The notes: generated by a model from the letters alone, not told the origin. A stretch of DNA of 64,000 bases from Acidimicrobiaceae bacterium (GCA_947372925.1 CANBVQ010000002.1:1-64000); one strand, 5' to 3'. Numbered from the stretch's first letter, positions 12,709-21,646 are shown. A program made the numbers and translations.

Positions 12709-15145
12709 CAGCTTCCAACAGTGCGGTTCGGGCGGCCAAAATAGCCTCTTCACTTAACGTTCCGTCTTCGCGACTGAGGCGGATGGCGTAGGTCAAGCTG
12801 CGAACATCCGAAGCAAGACCGGCACCCTGGTAGACGTCAAAGAGCTCCACTGACTCCACTGCGTCTGAGGCGACACGTAAAGCCGAGCGGAGTCGTAGGG
12901 CCGAGACCGACGTCGGCGTGACGAGGGCGAGATCGAAGTTCGCCGAAGGAAATCGGCTGGGTACTGGTGTCTTCACGTCGCGTCGCAGAATCTTGATCGG
13001 CTCAACGAAAACACTGAAGTCCAGCTCGATGAGCCCTAGGCGCCGACCGGAAAACTGCTGGCTCCCAAGGAGTTCAAGCAGAGCAGGATCGACTTCGCCC
13101 ACGCGACCCGCCACAGCACTAGTGGCCACGTCGACGAGATCGGCGTATCGAGTTGGATGCCAACCGAGCGGGGCCACTCCATCGCGAACCTCCACTTCGA
13201 GCAGGGCGAGACGATCGGCGATCACCGACCAGCTCGCTACGGCACTTTGTGCGTCATCGCCATCACGACCGAGTACGGCCGTAACGACTTCACGTTCGTG
13301 CGGGAGCTGCAGTGTCGTAGCTCCGGCTTCGCCACCACGCGCCACACGGGGGGTCGGCGCAACGTCGGGATGTTGCGCGACGACGCCAATTTCAAAGATG
13401 GCCTCATTGGCAAAACCACGATCGGCGTTACGGAGCCAGGCTCGGACCAGCCCAACGAGAGCCGAGGAGCGGAAGATCGACTCTTCAGAGGCGAGAGGGT
13501 TGTTAATCCTGATGACCGGCTCACCAGCGTGCGTGAGGGCGTGGTCCTCCTCACTGATCAATGATGCGGTCCACGCTTCGCTCCAGCCGAGACCGAGCGC
13601 GATAGAGCGAACCAACCGTCGCGTCTGTTGGCGCGACGAGAGGCCGCCGGGCGCAGCCCAGGTCGGAGTGCGGCGGAGGAGGCGGCGATAGGAGTAGAGC
13701 CGGGCAATCTCTTCAATCAGATCGGCCCGACCAAGTGCGCTGTGACGGATGTCGAGGCGAGATGAAGGAATGCTGACTTCTAGCTGGTCACCCGCATGCA
13801 CGACAGTGCAGTTGATGGCCTCCAAGTAGCGGGCGCACTCCTCCAGGGCAATCTCGGTGCCGAGGAGAGCCAGCACGTCGCTGGCCTTCAAGACGATCGT
13901 CGGGAGCACGGGCAGGACGCCGTGCGCTTCGTGATGGGCCACCACCCGCAAATCGGGGCAGGTCTCACGCAGGAGTGCCACAAACCGCGCTGCCGCCTCG
14001 CGCCGACCCTGGAAGTGCACGCCCCGTTCAAAGCGATGCGAAGCCTCCGACCGCAAACCCAGACGCTTACTGGTACGAGCAATCGTCATTGGATCGAAGA
14101 AGGCCAACTCCAATAACACGTTGGAGGTGGATTCGCGTATCTCACTCGACTCGCCGCCCATAATGCCAGCGAGACCGATAACGGTGTCGTTGCCGTCAAC
14201 AATGACGCAGTCCACGCCCGTATCACCAAGACCACGACCGGGTTGACCCAGCGTTCGCTCGGCACCGTCAAGGGTCTTCAATACCTCGCCATTACGGGCC
14301 TGCCGGACGCCAAGGTGCTGCCCTGCGACCAGTGCGGCGTCGTAGGGATGGGTTGGTTGACCACGTTCGAGCATGACGTAGTTCGAAGCGTCGACCACGT
14401 TGTTAACGGCGCGCATACCCGCCTGCTCCAAGCGGCGCTGTAGCCAGCGAGGCGAATCACCAACGCGCACTCCGCTGATTTCCAATACGTCGAGTGCCCC
14501 GCAGAGTTCGGCGGCTGCAATTGCGGCTGAGGCCGTTGACTGACCACCGTCAACTTCGAGGCCCGAGGCGGGATCAACAACGTCAGCGGTAAAGCGCGAA
14601 GCTAGGTCGCGCGCAATACCGAGCATGCTCCACGCGTCAGGGCGATTGCCCTCAGGGGAAATGTCAAAAATGAAGTCTTGCTCAATACCTAAGAGCTCGG
14701 TTAGCGCCACACCGGGTGCCACGCCAGGGTGCGAGTCAAGAATGAGGAGACCCGCGTGGTCGTCGCCGATGCCTAATTCGCGCCCACTGCAGAGCATGCC
14801 GTAGGAGGTGATGCCCTTCATCTTTCGCTCGGCAATTGCGAAGTCCCCGGGCAGCACGGCGCCCACGGGTGCGAGCGGAACGTAGTTGCCCACTTCAAAG
14901 TTCATGGCACCACAGACAATCTGCAAGGGTCCATTGCCGGCATCAACAATCACGCGACGGATGCGATCCGCGCCTTCGATCGAGTGAATCTCGTCGACCC
15001 GCACGGCCACTACGTCGCTGAGACCGGCACCAACTTCTTCAATACCTTCAACGACGAGACCCAGGTCGTCTAGGGTGTCGCGAATAAGGCCAATGTCACT
15101 GGGGAGAGCGACAAGGTCGCGCAACCAGGAAAGAGAAGCCTTCAC
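12680..15145 (-). CDS. pheT: Phenylalanine--tRNA ligase beta subunit
   Basis: PheT is the large subunit of the alpha2-beta2 phenylalanyl-tRNA synthetase. The 821-residue protein has the N-terminal tRNA-binding domain (about 40-150), the B3/B4 editing domain (B3/4 region about 215-390), the B5 domain, the catalytic-like core and a C-terminal FDX-ACB anticodon-binding domain beginning PSRFPSANFDLAL. Length is normal. It overlaps the pheS stop by 4 bp; the pair is co-transcribed. I saw no T-box leader in front of pheS. Confidence 0.96.
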   Translation of the reverse strand: MKASLSWLRDLVALPSDIGLIRDTLDDLGLVVEGIEEVGAGLSDVVAVRVDEIHSIEGADRIRRVIVDAGNGPLQIVCGAMNFEVGNYVPLAPVGAVLPGDFAIAERKMKGITSYGMLCSGRELGIGDDHAGLLILDSHPGVAPGVALTELLGIEQDFIFDISPEGNRPDAWSMLGIARDLASRFTADVVDPASGLEVDGGQSTASAAIAAAELCGALDVLEISGVRVGDSPRWLQRRLEQAGMRAVNNVVDASNYVMLERGQPTHPYDAALVAGQHLGVRQARNGEVLKTLDGAERTLGQPGRGLGDTGVDCVIVDGNDTVIGLAGIMGGESSEIRESTSNVLLELAFFDPMTIARTSKRLGLRSEASHRFERGVHFQGRREAAARFVALLRETCPDLRVVAHHEAHGVLPVLPTIVLKASDVLALLGTEIALEECARYLEAINCTVVHAGDQLEVSIPSSRLDIRHSALGRADLIEEIARLYSYRRLLRRTPTWAAPGGLSSRQQTRRLVRSIALGLGWSEAWTASLISEEDHALTHAGEPVIRINNPLASEESIFRSSALVGLVRAWLRNADRGFANEAIFEIGVVAQHPDVAPTPRVARGGEAGATTLQLPHEREVVTAVLGRDGDDAQSAVASWSVIADRLALLEVEVRDGVAPLGWHPTRYADLVDVATSAVAGRVGEVDPALLELLGSQQFSGRRLGLIELDFSVFVEPIKILRRDVKTPVPSRFPSANFDLALVTPTSVSALRLRSALRVASDAVESVELFDVYQGAGLASDVRSLTYAIRLSREDGTLSEEAILAARTALLEAAMQLGATLR

Positions 15146-16212
15146 GAGAACTGCCTTAGAAAACGAATGTCGTTATCGGTCAGCGCGCGCATGTCGGCAA
15201 TCTGGTGACGCATCTGGGCGCAGCGGTCAATACCGAATCCAAATGCAAAACCACTGAACTCGTCAGGGTCAATCCCCACGGCCGCAAAGACGGCAGGGTC
15301 GACCATTCCGCATCCGCCAAGTTCAATCCAACCCGTGTGCGAACAGGTGCGACAACCAGCCCCCCGACAGATAGTGCAGGTAATTTCAAACTCGGCAGAC
15401 GGCTCCGTAAAAGGGAAGTAGGCCGGACGAAGTCGCGACGCAATGTCGGGACCAAAGTACGCCTTCGTAAAGGTCTCGATAACGCCAGCGAGGTCGGCGA
15501 AGGTGATCCCGCGGTCGACGACGAGGCCTTCAATCTGATGGAAGGCCGCTAGATGGCGGGCATCCGGCGTGTCACGGCGAAAGCATCGACCGGGCATAAC
15601 GGCGTGAATTGGCAGGGTTCCAGCGGCGACCGCGGCTTCCATTAAGTGAATCTGTGTCGGCGAGGTATGCGTCCGCAGGAGCACCGTCTCGGGCTCCCCC
15701 AGATCGAGATAAAAGGTGTCCCACATGCCACGGGCGGGGTGGGCCGGAGGGATATTGAGGGCTTCGAAGTTGTACCAGTCGGTTTCAATTTCAGGACCTT
15801 CAGCGACCGTAAAGCCCATGCCCACAAAGACATCTTCGAGAGACTGCTGCGTCAGCGCCACGACGCCGGGGTGTCCAGCCGAAAGAGGCAATTGGACTCG
15901 ACTGGCGACCACATCACCGAGCACCAAGCGATCGACTTCGTACCGCGCTGACTTCTCAGCTGCCTCGAGAATGGTTAACCGTGCCGCGAATACCTCTTCA
16001 ACTCGACGACGGGCGTCTTGGAGCTTGGCGCCAGCGCTCTTGCGCTCCTCGGGTTCGAGGCCGCCCAGAGTCTTTTGCAGGTTGACGAAGGGAGAGCGCT
16101 TGCCAATCAGCAGTGGTTCGGCCTGTCGTAGCTCCTCAGCACTCACCGTCGACTCGGCGTTCGCTATGGCCTCGGCCACCAGCGATTCGAGTTGATCAAG
16201 CGGGCTGTTCAT
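15142..16212 (-). CDS. pheS: Phenylalanine--tRNA ligase alpha subunit
   Basis: PheS is the catalytic subunit of phenylalanyl-tRNA synthetase, a class II enzyme. The 356-residue protein has an N-terminal coiled-coil, class II motif 2 around CFRRDTPDARHLAAFHQIEG and motif 3 FGFGIDRCAQMRH near the C terminus. Position after rplT-trmH and before pheT matches the order in mycobacteria (infC-rpmI-rplT-tsnR-pheS-pheT). Confidence 0.96.
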   Translation of the reverse strand: MNSPLDQLESLVAEAIANAESTVSAEELRQAEPLLIGKRSPFVNLQKTLGGLEPEERKSAGAKLQDARRRVEEVFAARLTILEAAEKSARYEVDRLVLGDVVASRVQLPLSAGHPGVVALTQQSLEDVFVGMGFTVAEGPEIETDWYNFEALNIPPAHPARGMWDTFYLDLGEPETVLLRTHTSPTQIHLMEAAVAAGTLPIHAVMPGRCFRRDTPDARHLAAFHQIEGLVVDRGITFADLAGVIETFTKAYFGPDIASRLRPAYFPFTEPSAEFEITCTICRGAGCRTCSHTGWIELGGCGMVDPAVFAAVGIDPDEFSGFAFGFGIDRCAQMRHQIADMRALTDNDIRFLRQFS

Positions 16213-16236
16213 GGAGTCAATGTTAGAGGCACGGCC

Positions 16237-16983
16237 CTAGCGAATTCGGTGACGTGCCCGTTGTCCGGCAAAGAGGGTGAGTGCCGCTGCAATCGAGACA
16301 TTGAGAGACTCGGCTTTCCCGCTCATGGGGATTGTTACCACAAGGGTCGCCAGCGCGCTTTCGCTTTGGCTGAGACCCTCAGCTTCATTGCCGAGCACGA
16401 AGAGGTGATTGGCTGGCAGGGTGACCTCATCGAGATTCTCACCACCACGCACCACGGTCGCGAACGAAGTTCCTCCCCCTCGATGGAACCACGTCAGGGC
16501 GTCCTCTAGAGACTCACACAGCACAACGGGAAGGTGAAAGATCGAGCCGGCGGTGGCTCGCAGAGTCTTGGGATTAAAGGGGTCGACGCTATGGCCAGTC
16601 AGAATGACCGCCGAGGCACCTGAGGCGTCGGCCGAACGAACAATGGTTCCGACATTGCCGGGGTCGCGCACATCGTGCAGAACAATCACCGTGCCCACCG
16701 GCTCGATGCCATCGAGTGTCGCCACGGGCATGCGGATCGAAGCAATGATTGGCTGAGGCGTGGTGGCATCAGCGATTTTTTCGATGACGCCGGGCTCCAG
16801 CGAGAAGACTCGTACGCCGGCATCTTCGAGCCGTGTAACGAGGGGAAGAAACTTGGAAGTCGCGTCATTAGCAACGTAGACGCCTTCAAATTCGACTCCA
16901 GCCACGAGGGCGGATTCGATGAGGTCTGGTCCTTCGAGGACACAGACTCCTTCGCTCCAGCGAAGGGAACGCTTGGTCACCAA
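16237..16983 (-). CDS. TrmH/SpoU-family RNA 2'-O-methyltransferase
   Basis: A SPOUT methyltransferase that should methylate a ribose in rRNA or tRNA using S-adenosylmethionine. Motif 1 is VIVLHDVRDPGNVGTIVR, motif 2 LFVLGNEAEGLS and motif 3 IPMSGKAESLNVSIAAAL, all complete. The first usual start codon is the TTG at 16983 (248 residues), but family-like sequence (KIRRLRRLVTKRSLRW) continues upstream without a stop to the rplT stop at 17038. The real N terminus is therefore probably longer and uses an unusual codon such as ATC at 17034 or 17031. It lies where tsnR lies in mycobacteria. The exact RNA target cannot be told. Confidence 0.88.
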   Translation of the reverse strand: MVTKRSLRWSEGVCVLEGPDLIESALVAGVEFEGVYVANDATSKFLPLVTRLEDAGVRVFSLEPGVIEKIADATTPQPIIASIRMPVATLDGIEPVGTVIVLHDVRDPGNVGTIVRSADASGASAVILTGHSVDPFNPKTLRATAGSIFHLPVVLCESLEDALTWFHRGGGTSFATVVRGGENLDEVTLPANHLFVLGNEAEGLSQSESALATLVVTIPMSGKAESLNVSIAAALTLFAGQRARHRIR

Positions 16984-17037
16984 CCGCCGGAGCCGACGAA
17001 TCTTTTGATGCGTCGACCCCAGCGGTTCGATGATGAC

Positions 17038-17397
17038 CTACTTAGCGAGGGCGGCCGAAGCCTGCTCCACGATTGCGCCGAATGCGGCGCTGTCGGTGAC
17101 GGCCAATTCGGCCAACAGACGACGGTCTACTTCGATACCAGCGGCATTCAGACCCGCAATGAAGCGGCTGTAGCTCATGTCGTGCTCACGGGTCGCAGCG
17201 TTGATGCGCTGGATCCAGAGTCGACGCATTTCGCCCTTACGTGCGCGACGGTCACGGAAGGCGTAAACGCCTGCGTGTTGTACGGCCTGGTTGGCAGCAC
17301 GGAAGGTACGACTGCGGTCACCGTAGTAACCCTTCGCGGCTTCCAATACGGCCTTGTGGTGCTTCTTAGCGTGTACGGCTCTCTTTACGCGTGCCAT
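17038..17397 (-). CDS. rplT: Ribosomal protein bL20
   Basis: bL20 is an early-binding protein of the 50S subunit. The 119 residues begin [19 protein letters not shown] and contain the basic [20 protein letters not shown] segment typical of the family. Upstream GGAGAAACACC gives a ribosome site. It is the third gene of infC-rpmI-rplT. Its TAG stop is in the same frame as the following methyltransferase gene. Confidence 0.97.
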   Translation of the reverse strand: MARVKRAVHAKKHHKAVLEAAKGYYGDRSRTFRAANQAVQHAGVYAFRDRRARKGEMRRLWIQRINAATREHDMSYSRFIAGLNAAGIEVDRRLLAELAVTDSAAFGAIVEQASAALAK

Positions 17398-17423
17398 GGT
17401 GTTTCTCCTCTACCTTTTCGTTC

Positions 17424-17618
17424 CTACAGACCCATCAACTTCTTGATGTTCTTCGCCTGTCCTGGCGAGACATCGGCCTCACGGCCCAGTCGGCGCGTAC
17501 GCACCGATGACTTGCTCTCAAGCAAGTGTCCGCGGAATGCCTTGCGGCGGCGGAGCTTGCCCGTAGAGGTCACTTTGATGCGCTTCTTCGCACCACTGTC
17601 AGTCTTCATCTTTGGCAT
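17424..17618 (-). CDS. rpmI: Ribosomal protein bL35
   Basis: A small basic 50S protein of 64 residues, MPKMKTDSGAKKRIKVTSTG at the N terminus and GQAKNIKKLMGL at the C terminus, both hallmarks of bL35. It starts two bases after the infC stop and is followed 26 bases later by rplT. Confidence 0.97.
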   Translation of the reverse strand: MPKMKTDSGAKKRIKVTSTGKLRRRKAFRGHLLESKSSVRTRRLGREADVSPGQAKNIKKLMGL

Positions 17619-17620
17619 TA

Positions 17621-18259
17621 TTAACTCTCTTCTGTTTCGGTCACTACTGCTGTTTCAGTCACAACTGCTGATTCGTTCACTACTGCGGGGGCTGGAGTCT
17701 CCGGAGAGTCTCCGGCCTCGGCCGACTTGGGCTTGCCCTTTTTGTCGGGACCCAAGACCATGATCATGTTGCGTCCTTCGCTCTTGGCTGCTGCCTCGAC
17801 GCGACCCTTACCCTCAACGCGCTCAATGATTCGATCCAAGATCAAAGCACCGAGTTCGGGGTGGGCGATCTCTCGACCGCGGAACATAATCGTGATTTTC
17901 ACCTTGTGACCTTCGGCCAAGAACTTCTCAACGAGGCGGGTCTTGGTATCGAAGTCGCCGTTCCCAATCTTGGGGCGGTACTTCATCTCCTTGAGCCCAA
18001 CGTTGACGCTCTTGCGACGCGACTCCTTGGCCTTTTGTGCCTCGTCAAACTTGAACTTTCCGTAGTCCATGATTCGGCAAACTGGAGGATTAGCCGTCGG
18101 AGCAATCTCCACTAGGTCTAAGTCCATGTTGCGGGCCATTACTAGGGCCTCGCGGACAGTAGTAATGCCGTGCTGATTGCCTTCGTGGTCAATCAAGCGA
18201 ATCGTTTCGACCCGGATGCGTTCGTTGACGCGGTGGTCGGTGGTAGGTGCGGCGATAAT
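17621..18259 (-). CDS. infC: Translation initiation factor IF-3
   Basis: IF-3 keeps 30S subunits free and proofreads initiation codons. The conserved part begins RVNERI and includes the N-domain VREALVMARNMDLDLVEIAP and the C-domain VKITIMFRGREI; a 35-residue Ala/Val/Glu-rich tail follows. In this frame an ATG exists at 18376, but the extra 39 residues look non-conserved, and AAGGAG (18268-18263) stands just before consecutive ATT (18259) and ATC (18256) codons. As infC is known to use AUU in other bacteria, I start at the ATT; ATC fits the SD spacing slightly better. About 212 residues. Confidence 0.92.
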   Translation of the reverse strand: MIAAPTTDHRVNERIRVETIRLIDHEGNQHGITTVREALVMARNMDLDLVEIAPTANPPVCRIMDYGKFKFDEAQKAKESRRKSVNVGLKEMKYRPKIGNGDFDTKTRLVEKFLAEGHKVKITIMFRGREIAHPELGALILDRIIERVEGKGRVEAAAKSEGRNMIMVLGPDKKGKPKSAEAGDSPETPAPAVVNESAVVTETAVVTETEES

Positions 18260-18395
18260 TCTCTCCTTGCACTCGAACGTCGCCGACGGCGACGCCACGG
18301 CAAGCGAGGCGAACATTGTTCGTATCGACACTGGCGCACTTGGAGTGGCCAGGTGGGATCTAACGAGTAGCTCCACTTGCTGTGAACTGCCCGAT

Positions 18396-18401
18396 TAGGT
18401 T
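18396..18401 (+). promoter_or_regulatory. Predicted -10 of leaderless DUF1844-like gene
   Basis: TAGGTT lies 7 bases before the ATG at 18409, and no purine-rich ribosome site is present. This fits a leaderless transcript. Confidence 0.45.
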
Positions 18402-18408
18402 AGCAGGC

Positions 18409-18723
18409 ATGTCAGACGAGTTCGAATACGACGAAGATTCCCCCGAAATGCTCAGCGATGAGGATTTGACGGCCCTGCGGGAGGCGCCCGTGGACGTCGT
18501 GGTCTGCAATCACCTCTACCACATGCTCCAATTGGCCACTATTCATCTGGCCGATACTCCCCCGCGACTGGCTGAAGCCCAGCTTTTGATAGACGCCGTT
18601 GGTGGAGTTGTTGATGCCACCGGCACAAGGTTGGGTCAGCCGTCAGAATTGATCCGTGAGGCCCTCACCCAGATTCAGATGGCCTTCGTTCGAGCCTCCA
18701 GCGGTCAGTTACCGACCGAATAA
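18409..18723 (+). CDS. DUF1844-like protein
   Basis: A 104-residue acidic soluble protein. The N terminus is rich in Asp/Glu; the rest (HLYHMLQLATIHLADTP, AEAQLLIDAVGGVVDATG) resembles DUF1844, a small helical family often found beside infC in actinobacteria. The ATG at 18409 is chosen over an in-frame ATG at 18382 because a TANNNT hexamer lies 7 bases before it. It is divergent from infC and overlaps the convergent cold-shock-like gene by 19 bp. Function is unknown; the neighbourhood suggests a link to translation. Confidence 0.75.
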   Translation: MSDEFEYDEDSPEMLSDEDLTALREAPVDVVVCNHLYHMLQLATIHLADTPPRLAEAQLLIDAVGGVVDATGTRLGQPSELIREALTQIQMAFVRASSGQLPTE

Positions 18724-18917
18724 ACGTTCACGGCCTCGTCGCGGCCTAAAAGCCCTACGCGACGCGTTGCTGAGACGGTGGCTCCCACCTGAATCGAACG
18801 CGTTCCATCGCCAATAGCGACGCAGTGGAAGTAGAACTGCACGCCCTGGTCAGAAGTAATCCAACCGTCACCGCGCTGGACGTCAAACGACGTGACGGTT
18901 CCCGCGATGGTGCTCAT
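18705..18917 (-). CDS. Cold-shock-domain-like protein
   Basis: 70 residues forming a single OB-fold. The segment GDGWITSDQGVQFYFHCVAI matches the RNP-1/RNP-2 arrangement of cold-shock proteins (usual form GYGFIT...DVFVH), so it likely binds single-stranded RNA or DNA. Several consensus aromatic and basic residues differ, so it is a divergent member. Its ATG overlaps the ribH stop, making it the last gene of the rib operon, an unusual place for a cold-shock gene. Confidence 0.8.
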   Translation of the reverse strand: MSTIAGTVTSFDVQRGDGWITSDQGVQFYFHCVAIGDGTRSIQVGATVSATRRVGLLGRDEAVNVYSVGN

Positions 18918-19453
18918 GCGCCGAGTGAGCCACTCCGCAGCACGTTGGCCATCTCAAGAGCCGTGTGGGCCGATTCGCGGCCCTTGTTCGTCTCGTCCGG
19001 CAACGAGCGCACGAGGGCCTGCTCAATAGTGTCGGTAGTGAGAACGCCAAAGATCACGGGCACCCCAGTGTTCAACTGGACGTCCTGAACGCCGCGGGCA
19101 CACTCCCCAGCCACGACGTCATAGTGACCAGTGTCACCGCGAATGACGGCACCCAGGGTTATGACGGCGTCGTACGGACGAGGAGCGGTCGCGTAGGCCT
19201 TAGCGAGCAGTGGGAGTTCGAAGGCACCAGGCGCCCAGGCGATTGAGATGTCAGACGCAGCGACGCCGGCTTCCTCGAGCGCATCGAGAGCGGCCTTGAG
19301 TAGTCGGGTCGTTATGCCGCCGTTGAACTTGCCACAAGCGATGCCGACACGGAGACCCTGGCCTTCGTGGGCACCGTTGAGAACTTCACCAGCGCGTGCA
19401 GACTGCACCTCGGCGACGGCGAGGTCGAGTTCAGTGTCCTTACTGCTTGTCAT
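18914..19453 (-). CDS. ribH: 6,7-dimethyl-8-ribityllumazine synthase
   Basis: RibH condenses the ribityl pyrimidine with dihydroxybutanone phosphate, the penultimate riboflavin step. From the ATG at 19453 (GGAG 7 bases upstream) the protein has 179 residues. The substrate motifs GKFN, WAPGAFELPL and GAVIRGDTGHYD with its catalytic histidine are present. It overlaps ribBA by 14 bp. A longer frame to 19534 exists but lies within ribBA. Confidence 0.95.
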   Translation of the reverse strand: MTSSKDTELDLAVAEVQSARAGEVLNGAHEGQGLRVGIACGKFNGGITTRLLKAALDALEEAGVAASDISIAWAPGAFELPLLAKAYATAPRPYDAVITLGAVIRGDTGHYDVVAGECARGVQDVQLNTGVPVIFGVLTTDTIEQALVRSLPDETNKGRESAHTALEMANVLRSGSLGA

Positions 19454-20663
19454 CGAGATTCTCCAAGAAGTGACCCATACGCTCCCGCTTGGTGCGTAGG
19501 TAGTTGATGTTGTGTTCGGTCGGAATCGACTCAATCGCGACGCGCTCGACGATATTGAGGCCGAACCCGTCGAGTCCGCCGTACTTAGCGGGGTTGTTGG
19601 TCATGATTCGCAGATCACCAATTCCGAGATCAACAAGGATTTGGGCCCCGATGCCGTATTCGCGAGAGTCCACGGGCAGCCCTTGCTCGAGGTTGGCGTC
19701 GACCGTGTCGTGGCCCTCTTCTTGTAAGGCGTAGGCGCGAATCTTGTGGCCGAGGCCGATTCCACGACCCTCGTGCCCGCGCAGGTAGACCACCACGCCG
19801 GAGCCCTCGCTTGCGATGCGGGCCAGCGCTGCGTGTAGCTGGGGTCCACAGTCGCAGCGCAGCGAACCTAAAACGTCGCCCGTAAGGCACTCGGAGTGAA
19901 CGCGGACCAGCGTGGGGCTCGATGCGTCAATCTCGCCAAAGACCATGGCCATGTGCTGCTGACCATCGAGGACGTTCTCGTAGACCATCACTTTGAACTC
20001 ACCGTGTTCGGTGGGCAAGTTGGATTCAGCCACGCGCTTAACGAGCTTTTCGTGGCGGCGGCGGTATCGGATGAGATCGGCGATGGAGACAATCGGAAGG
20101 TTGTGCTTCTGGGCGAACTCGGTCAACTCGGGAAGTCGGGCCATGTCGCTCTTGTCGTGAGTCACAATCTCACAGAGCACGCCCGAAGGGGCCTTGCCGG
20201 CCATGCGACAAAGGTCCACGGTGGCCTCCGTGTGACCCGCGCGCTTCAAGACGCCACCTGGACGGTAACGCAAGGGGAAAATATGGCCCGGTCGGTTGAG
20301 GTCAGATGGACGAGTGGCGGGATCGATCAGCGAGCGAATGGTGGCCGCTCTGTCGCTGGCTGAAATTCCTGTCGTCGTGCCGTGTCGGTAGTCCACCGAC
20401 ACTGTGAAGGCCGTACGGAGAGCCTCGGTGTTGGCCACGACCATAAGCGGAAGGTCTAGCTCGTCGGCGCGCTCGGGCTCCAAGGGGCTGCAGAACAGGC
20501 CGGAGGTGTGCTCGAGAAAAAAGGCCATGGCCTGAGGCGTTACATCCTCGGCGGCCATGATCAAATCGCCTTCGTTTTCGCGATCCTCGTCATCGACGAC
20601 AACGACCATGCCCCCACGGCGAATCTGCTCAATGGCTTCTTCAATTGTGTTGAGCACGCTCAA
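19440..20663 (-). CDS. ribBA: Bifunctional DHBP synthase / GTP cyclohydrolase II
   Basis: One protein of 407 residues supplies both riboflavin precursors. The N-terminal RibB half (about 1-200) has DDEDRENEGDL and the HTEATVDL segment; the C-terminal RibA half (about 205-407) has the zinc cysteines in CLTGDVLGSLRCDCGPQL and RGHEGRGIGL. It overlaps ribD by 4 bp and ribH by 14 bp. No riboflavin synthase gene (ribE) stands between ribD and ribBA, where it usually does. Confidence 0.96.
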   Translation of the reverse strand: MSVLNTIEEAIEQIRRGGMVVVVDDEDRENEGDLIMAAEDVTPQAMAFFLEHTSGLFCSPLEPERADELDLPLMVVANTEALRTAFTVSVDYRHGTTTGISASDRAATIRSLIDPATRPSDLNRPGHIFPLRYRPGGVLKRAGHTEATVDLCRMAGKAPSGVLCEIVTHDKSDMARLPELTEFAQKHNLPIVSIADLIRYRRRHEKLVKRVAESNLPTEHGEFKVMVYENVLDGQQHMAMVFGEIDASSPTLVRVHSECLTGDVLGSLRCDCGPQLHAALARIASEGSGVVVYLRGHEGRGIGLGHKIRAYALQEEGHDTVDANLEQGLPVDSREYGIGAQILVDLGIGDLRIMTNNPAKYGGLDGFGLNIVERVAIESIPTEHNINYLRTKRERMGHFLENLDDKQ

Positions 20664-21646
20664 ACCTCCAGATCAAGACGAATATCTTCACCCAAACGCT
20701 TGATGGCCACAAATCGGCCTCGACGTAGAGCGGAGATCGTTTCAGTCTCTAGTGAGGCTAACGCCGGCAGAGCACTCGTCAATCCGGCCAAAGCGGGGGC
20801 AACGTACCAGACGATTCGCTGCACCAGACCAGCCGTAACAAAGGAGCTCACCACCGCTGGCCCGCCCTCGATCAGTACCTGCACGACACCCTCGGCGCCG
20901 AGGCGATCGAGCAATTCGTCGAGTGGACCTTCATACTCTTCGCAGGGTCGGACTTTCGCCGACTCGCCGGCTCGACCCAGGACAATGCGTCGTGGTTCGT
21001 AGGTTCCCTCACGGAGTCGTGCCGTCAGCGTGGGGTCGTCGCTGCGCACCGTGCCGGCACCCACGATGATCGCCTGAGACTCAGCCCGAAGAACGTGTCC
21101 GTCGTAGCGAGCCTCCTCCCCCGTAATCCACTGGCTCGATCCGTCCGCCATGGCCACTGCGCCATCGAGGGTCGCCGCCACCTTGGCTACCACGTAGGGG
21201 CGACCGGTGGCTCGGTGATGGAGATAGGGCGCCAACTCTTCGCGCACCTCGTCGGCCTGGACGTCGGTAACGAGTTCAATATTGGCCTCACGAAGACGCG
21301 CCAGACCGCGGCCGGCGACGTGGGAGTCGGGGTCGCCGATGGCCACGACCACCCGGGCAATCCCCGCATCGATAATGGCCTCCACGCACGGTCCGGTTCG
21401 ACCAGTGTGCGAACAGGGCTCCAGCGTGACCACCAATGTGGCACCGCGGGCGGCGTCACCCGCTTGGGCTAATGCCTCGATTTCGGCGTGATTGCCACCG
21501 GGTGCGCGAGTCCCGCCTTCACCGACAATCGCACCGGTTGATGCGTCAAGAACTACTGCGCCAACCCAAGGATTCGGTGGAGCGAGCAAGCGAGAACCAC
21601 CCGCGAGTTCACGCGCGCGCTCCATGGCGTTGGCCCATTGGCTCAT
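20660..21646 (-). CDS. ribD: Bifunctional riboflavin deaminase/reductase RibD
   Basis: RibD deaminates and then reduces the pyrimidine intermediate of riboflavin synthesis. The N-terminal deaminase half holds the zinc site HAEIEAL and LEPCSHTGRTGPC; the C-terminal reductase half begins around residue 145 (RPYVVAKVAATLDG) and ends with IEGGPAVVSSF. 328 residues, slightly short but complete. It starts two bases after the rpe stop and continues into ribBA. No FMN riboswitch is visible upstream. Confidence 0.95.
   Translation of the reverse strand: MSQWANAMERARELAGGSRLLAPPNPWVGAVVLDASTGAIVGEGGTRAPGGNHAEIEALAQAGDAARGATLVVTLEPCSHTGRTGPCVEAIIDAGIARVVVAIGDPDSHVAGRGLARLREANIELVTDVQADEVREELAPYLHHRATGRPYVVAKVAATLDGAVAMADGSSQWITGEEARYDGHVLRAESQAIIVGAGTVRSDDPTLTARLREGTYEPRRIVLGRAGESAKVRPCEEYEGPLDELLDRLGAEGVVQVLIEGGPAVVSSFVTAGLVQRIVWYVAPALAGLTSALPALASLETETISALRRGRFVAIKRLGEDIRLDLEV

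Noticed and set aside
16675-17763. 362-codon plus-strand frame across trmH, rplT and rpmI
   Set aside because: Antisense to three sure genes on the minus strand, with no domain and no start signal.
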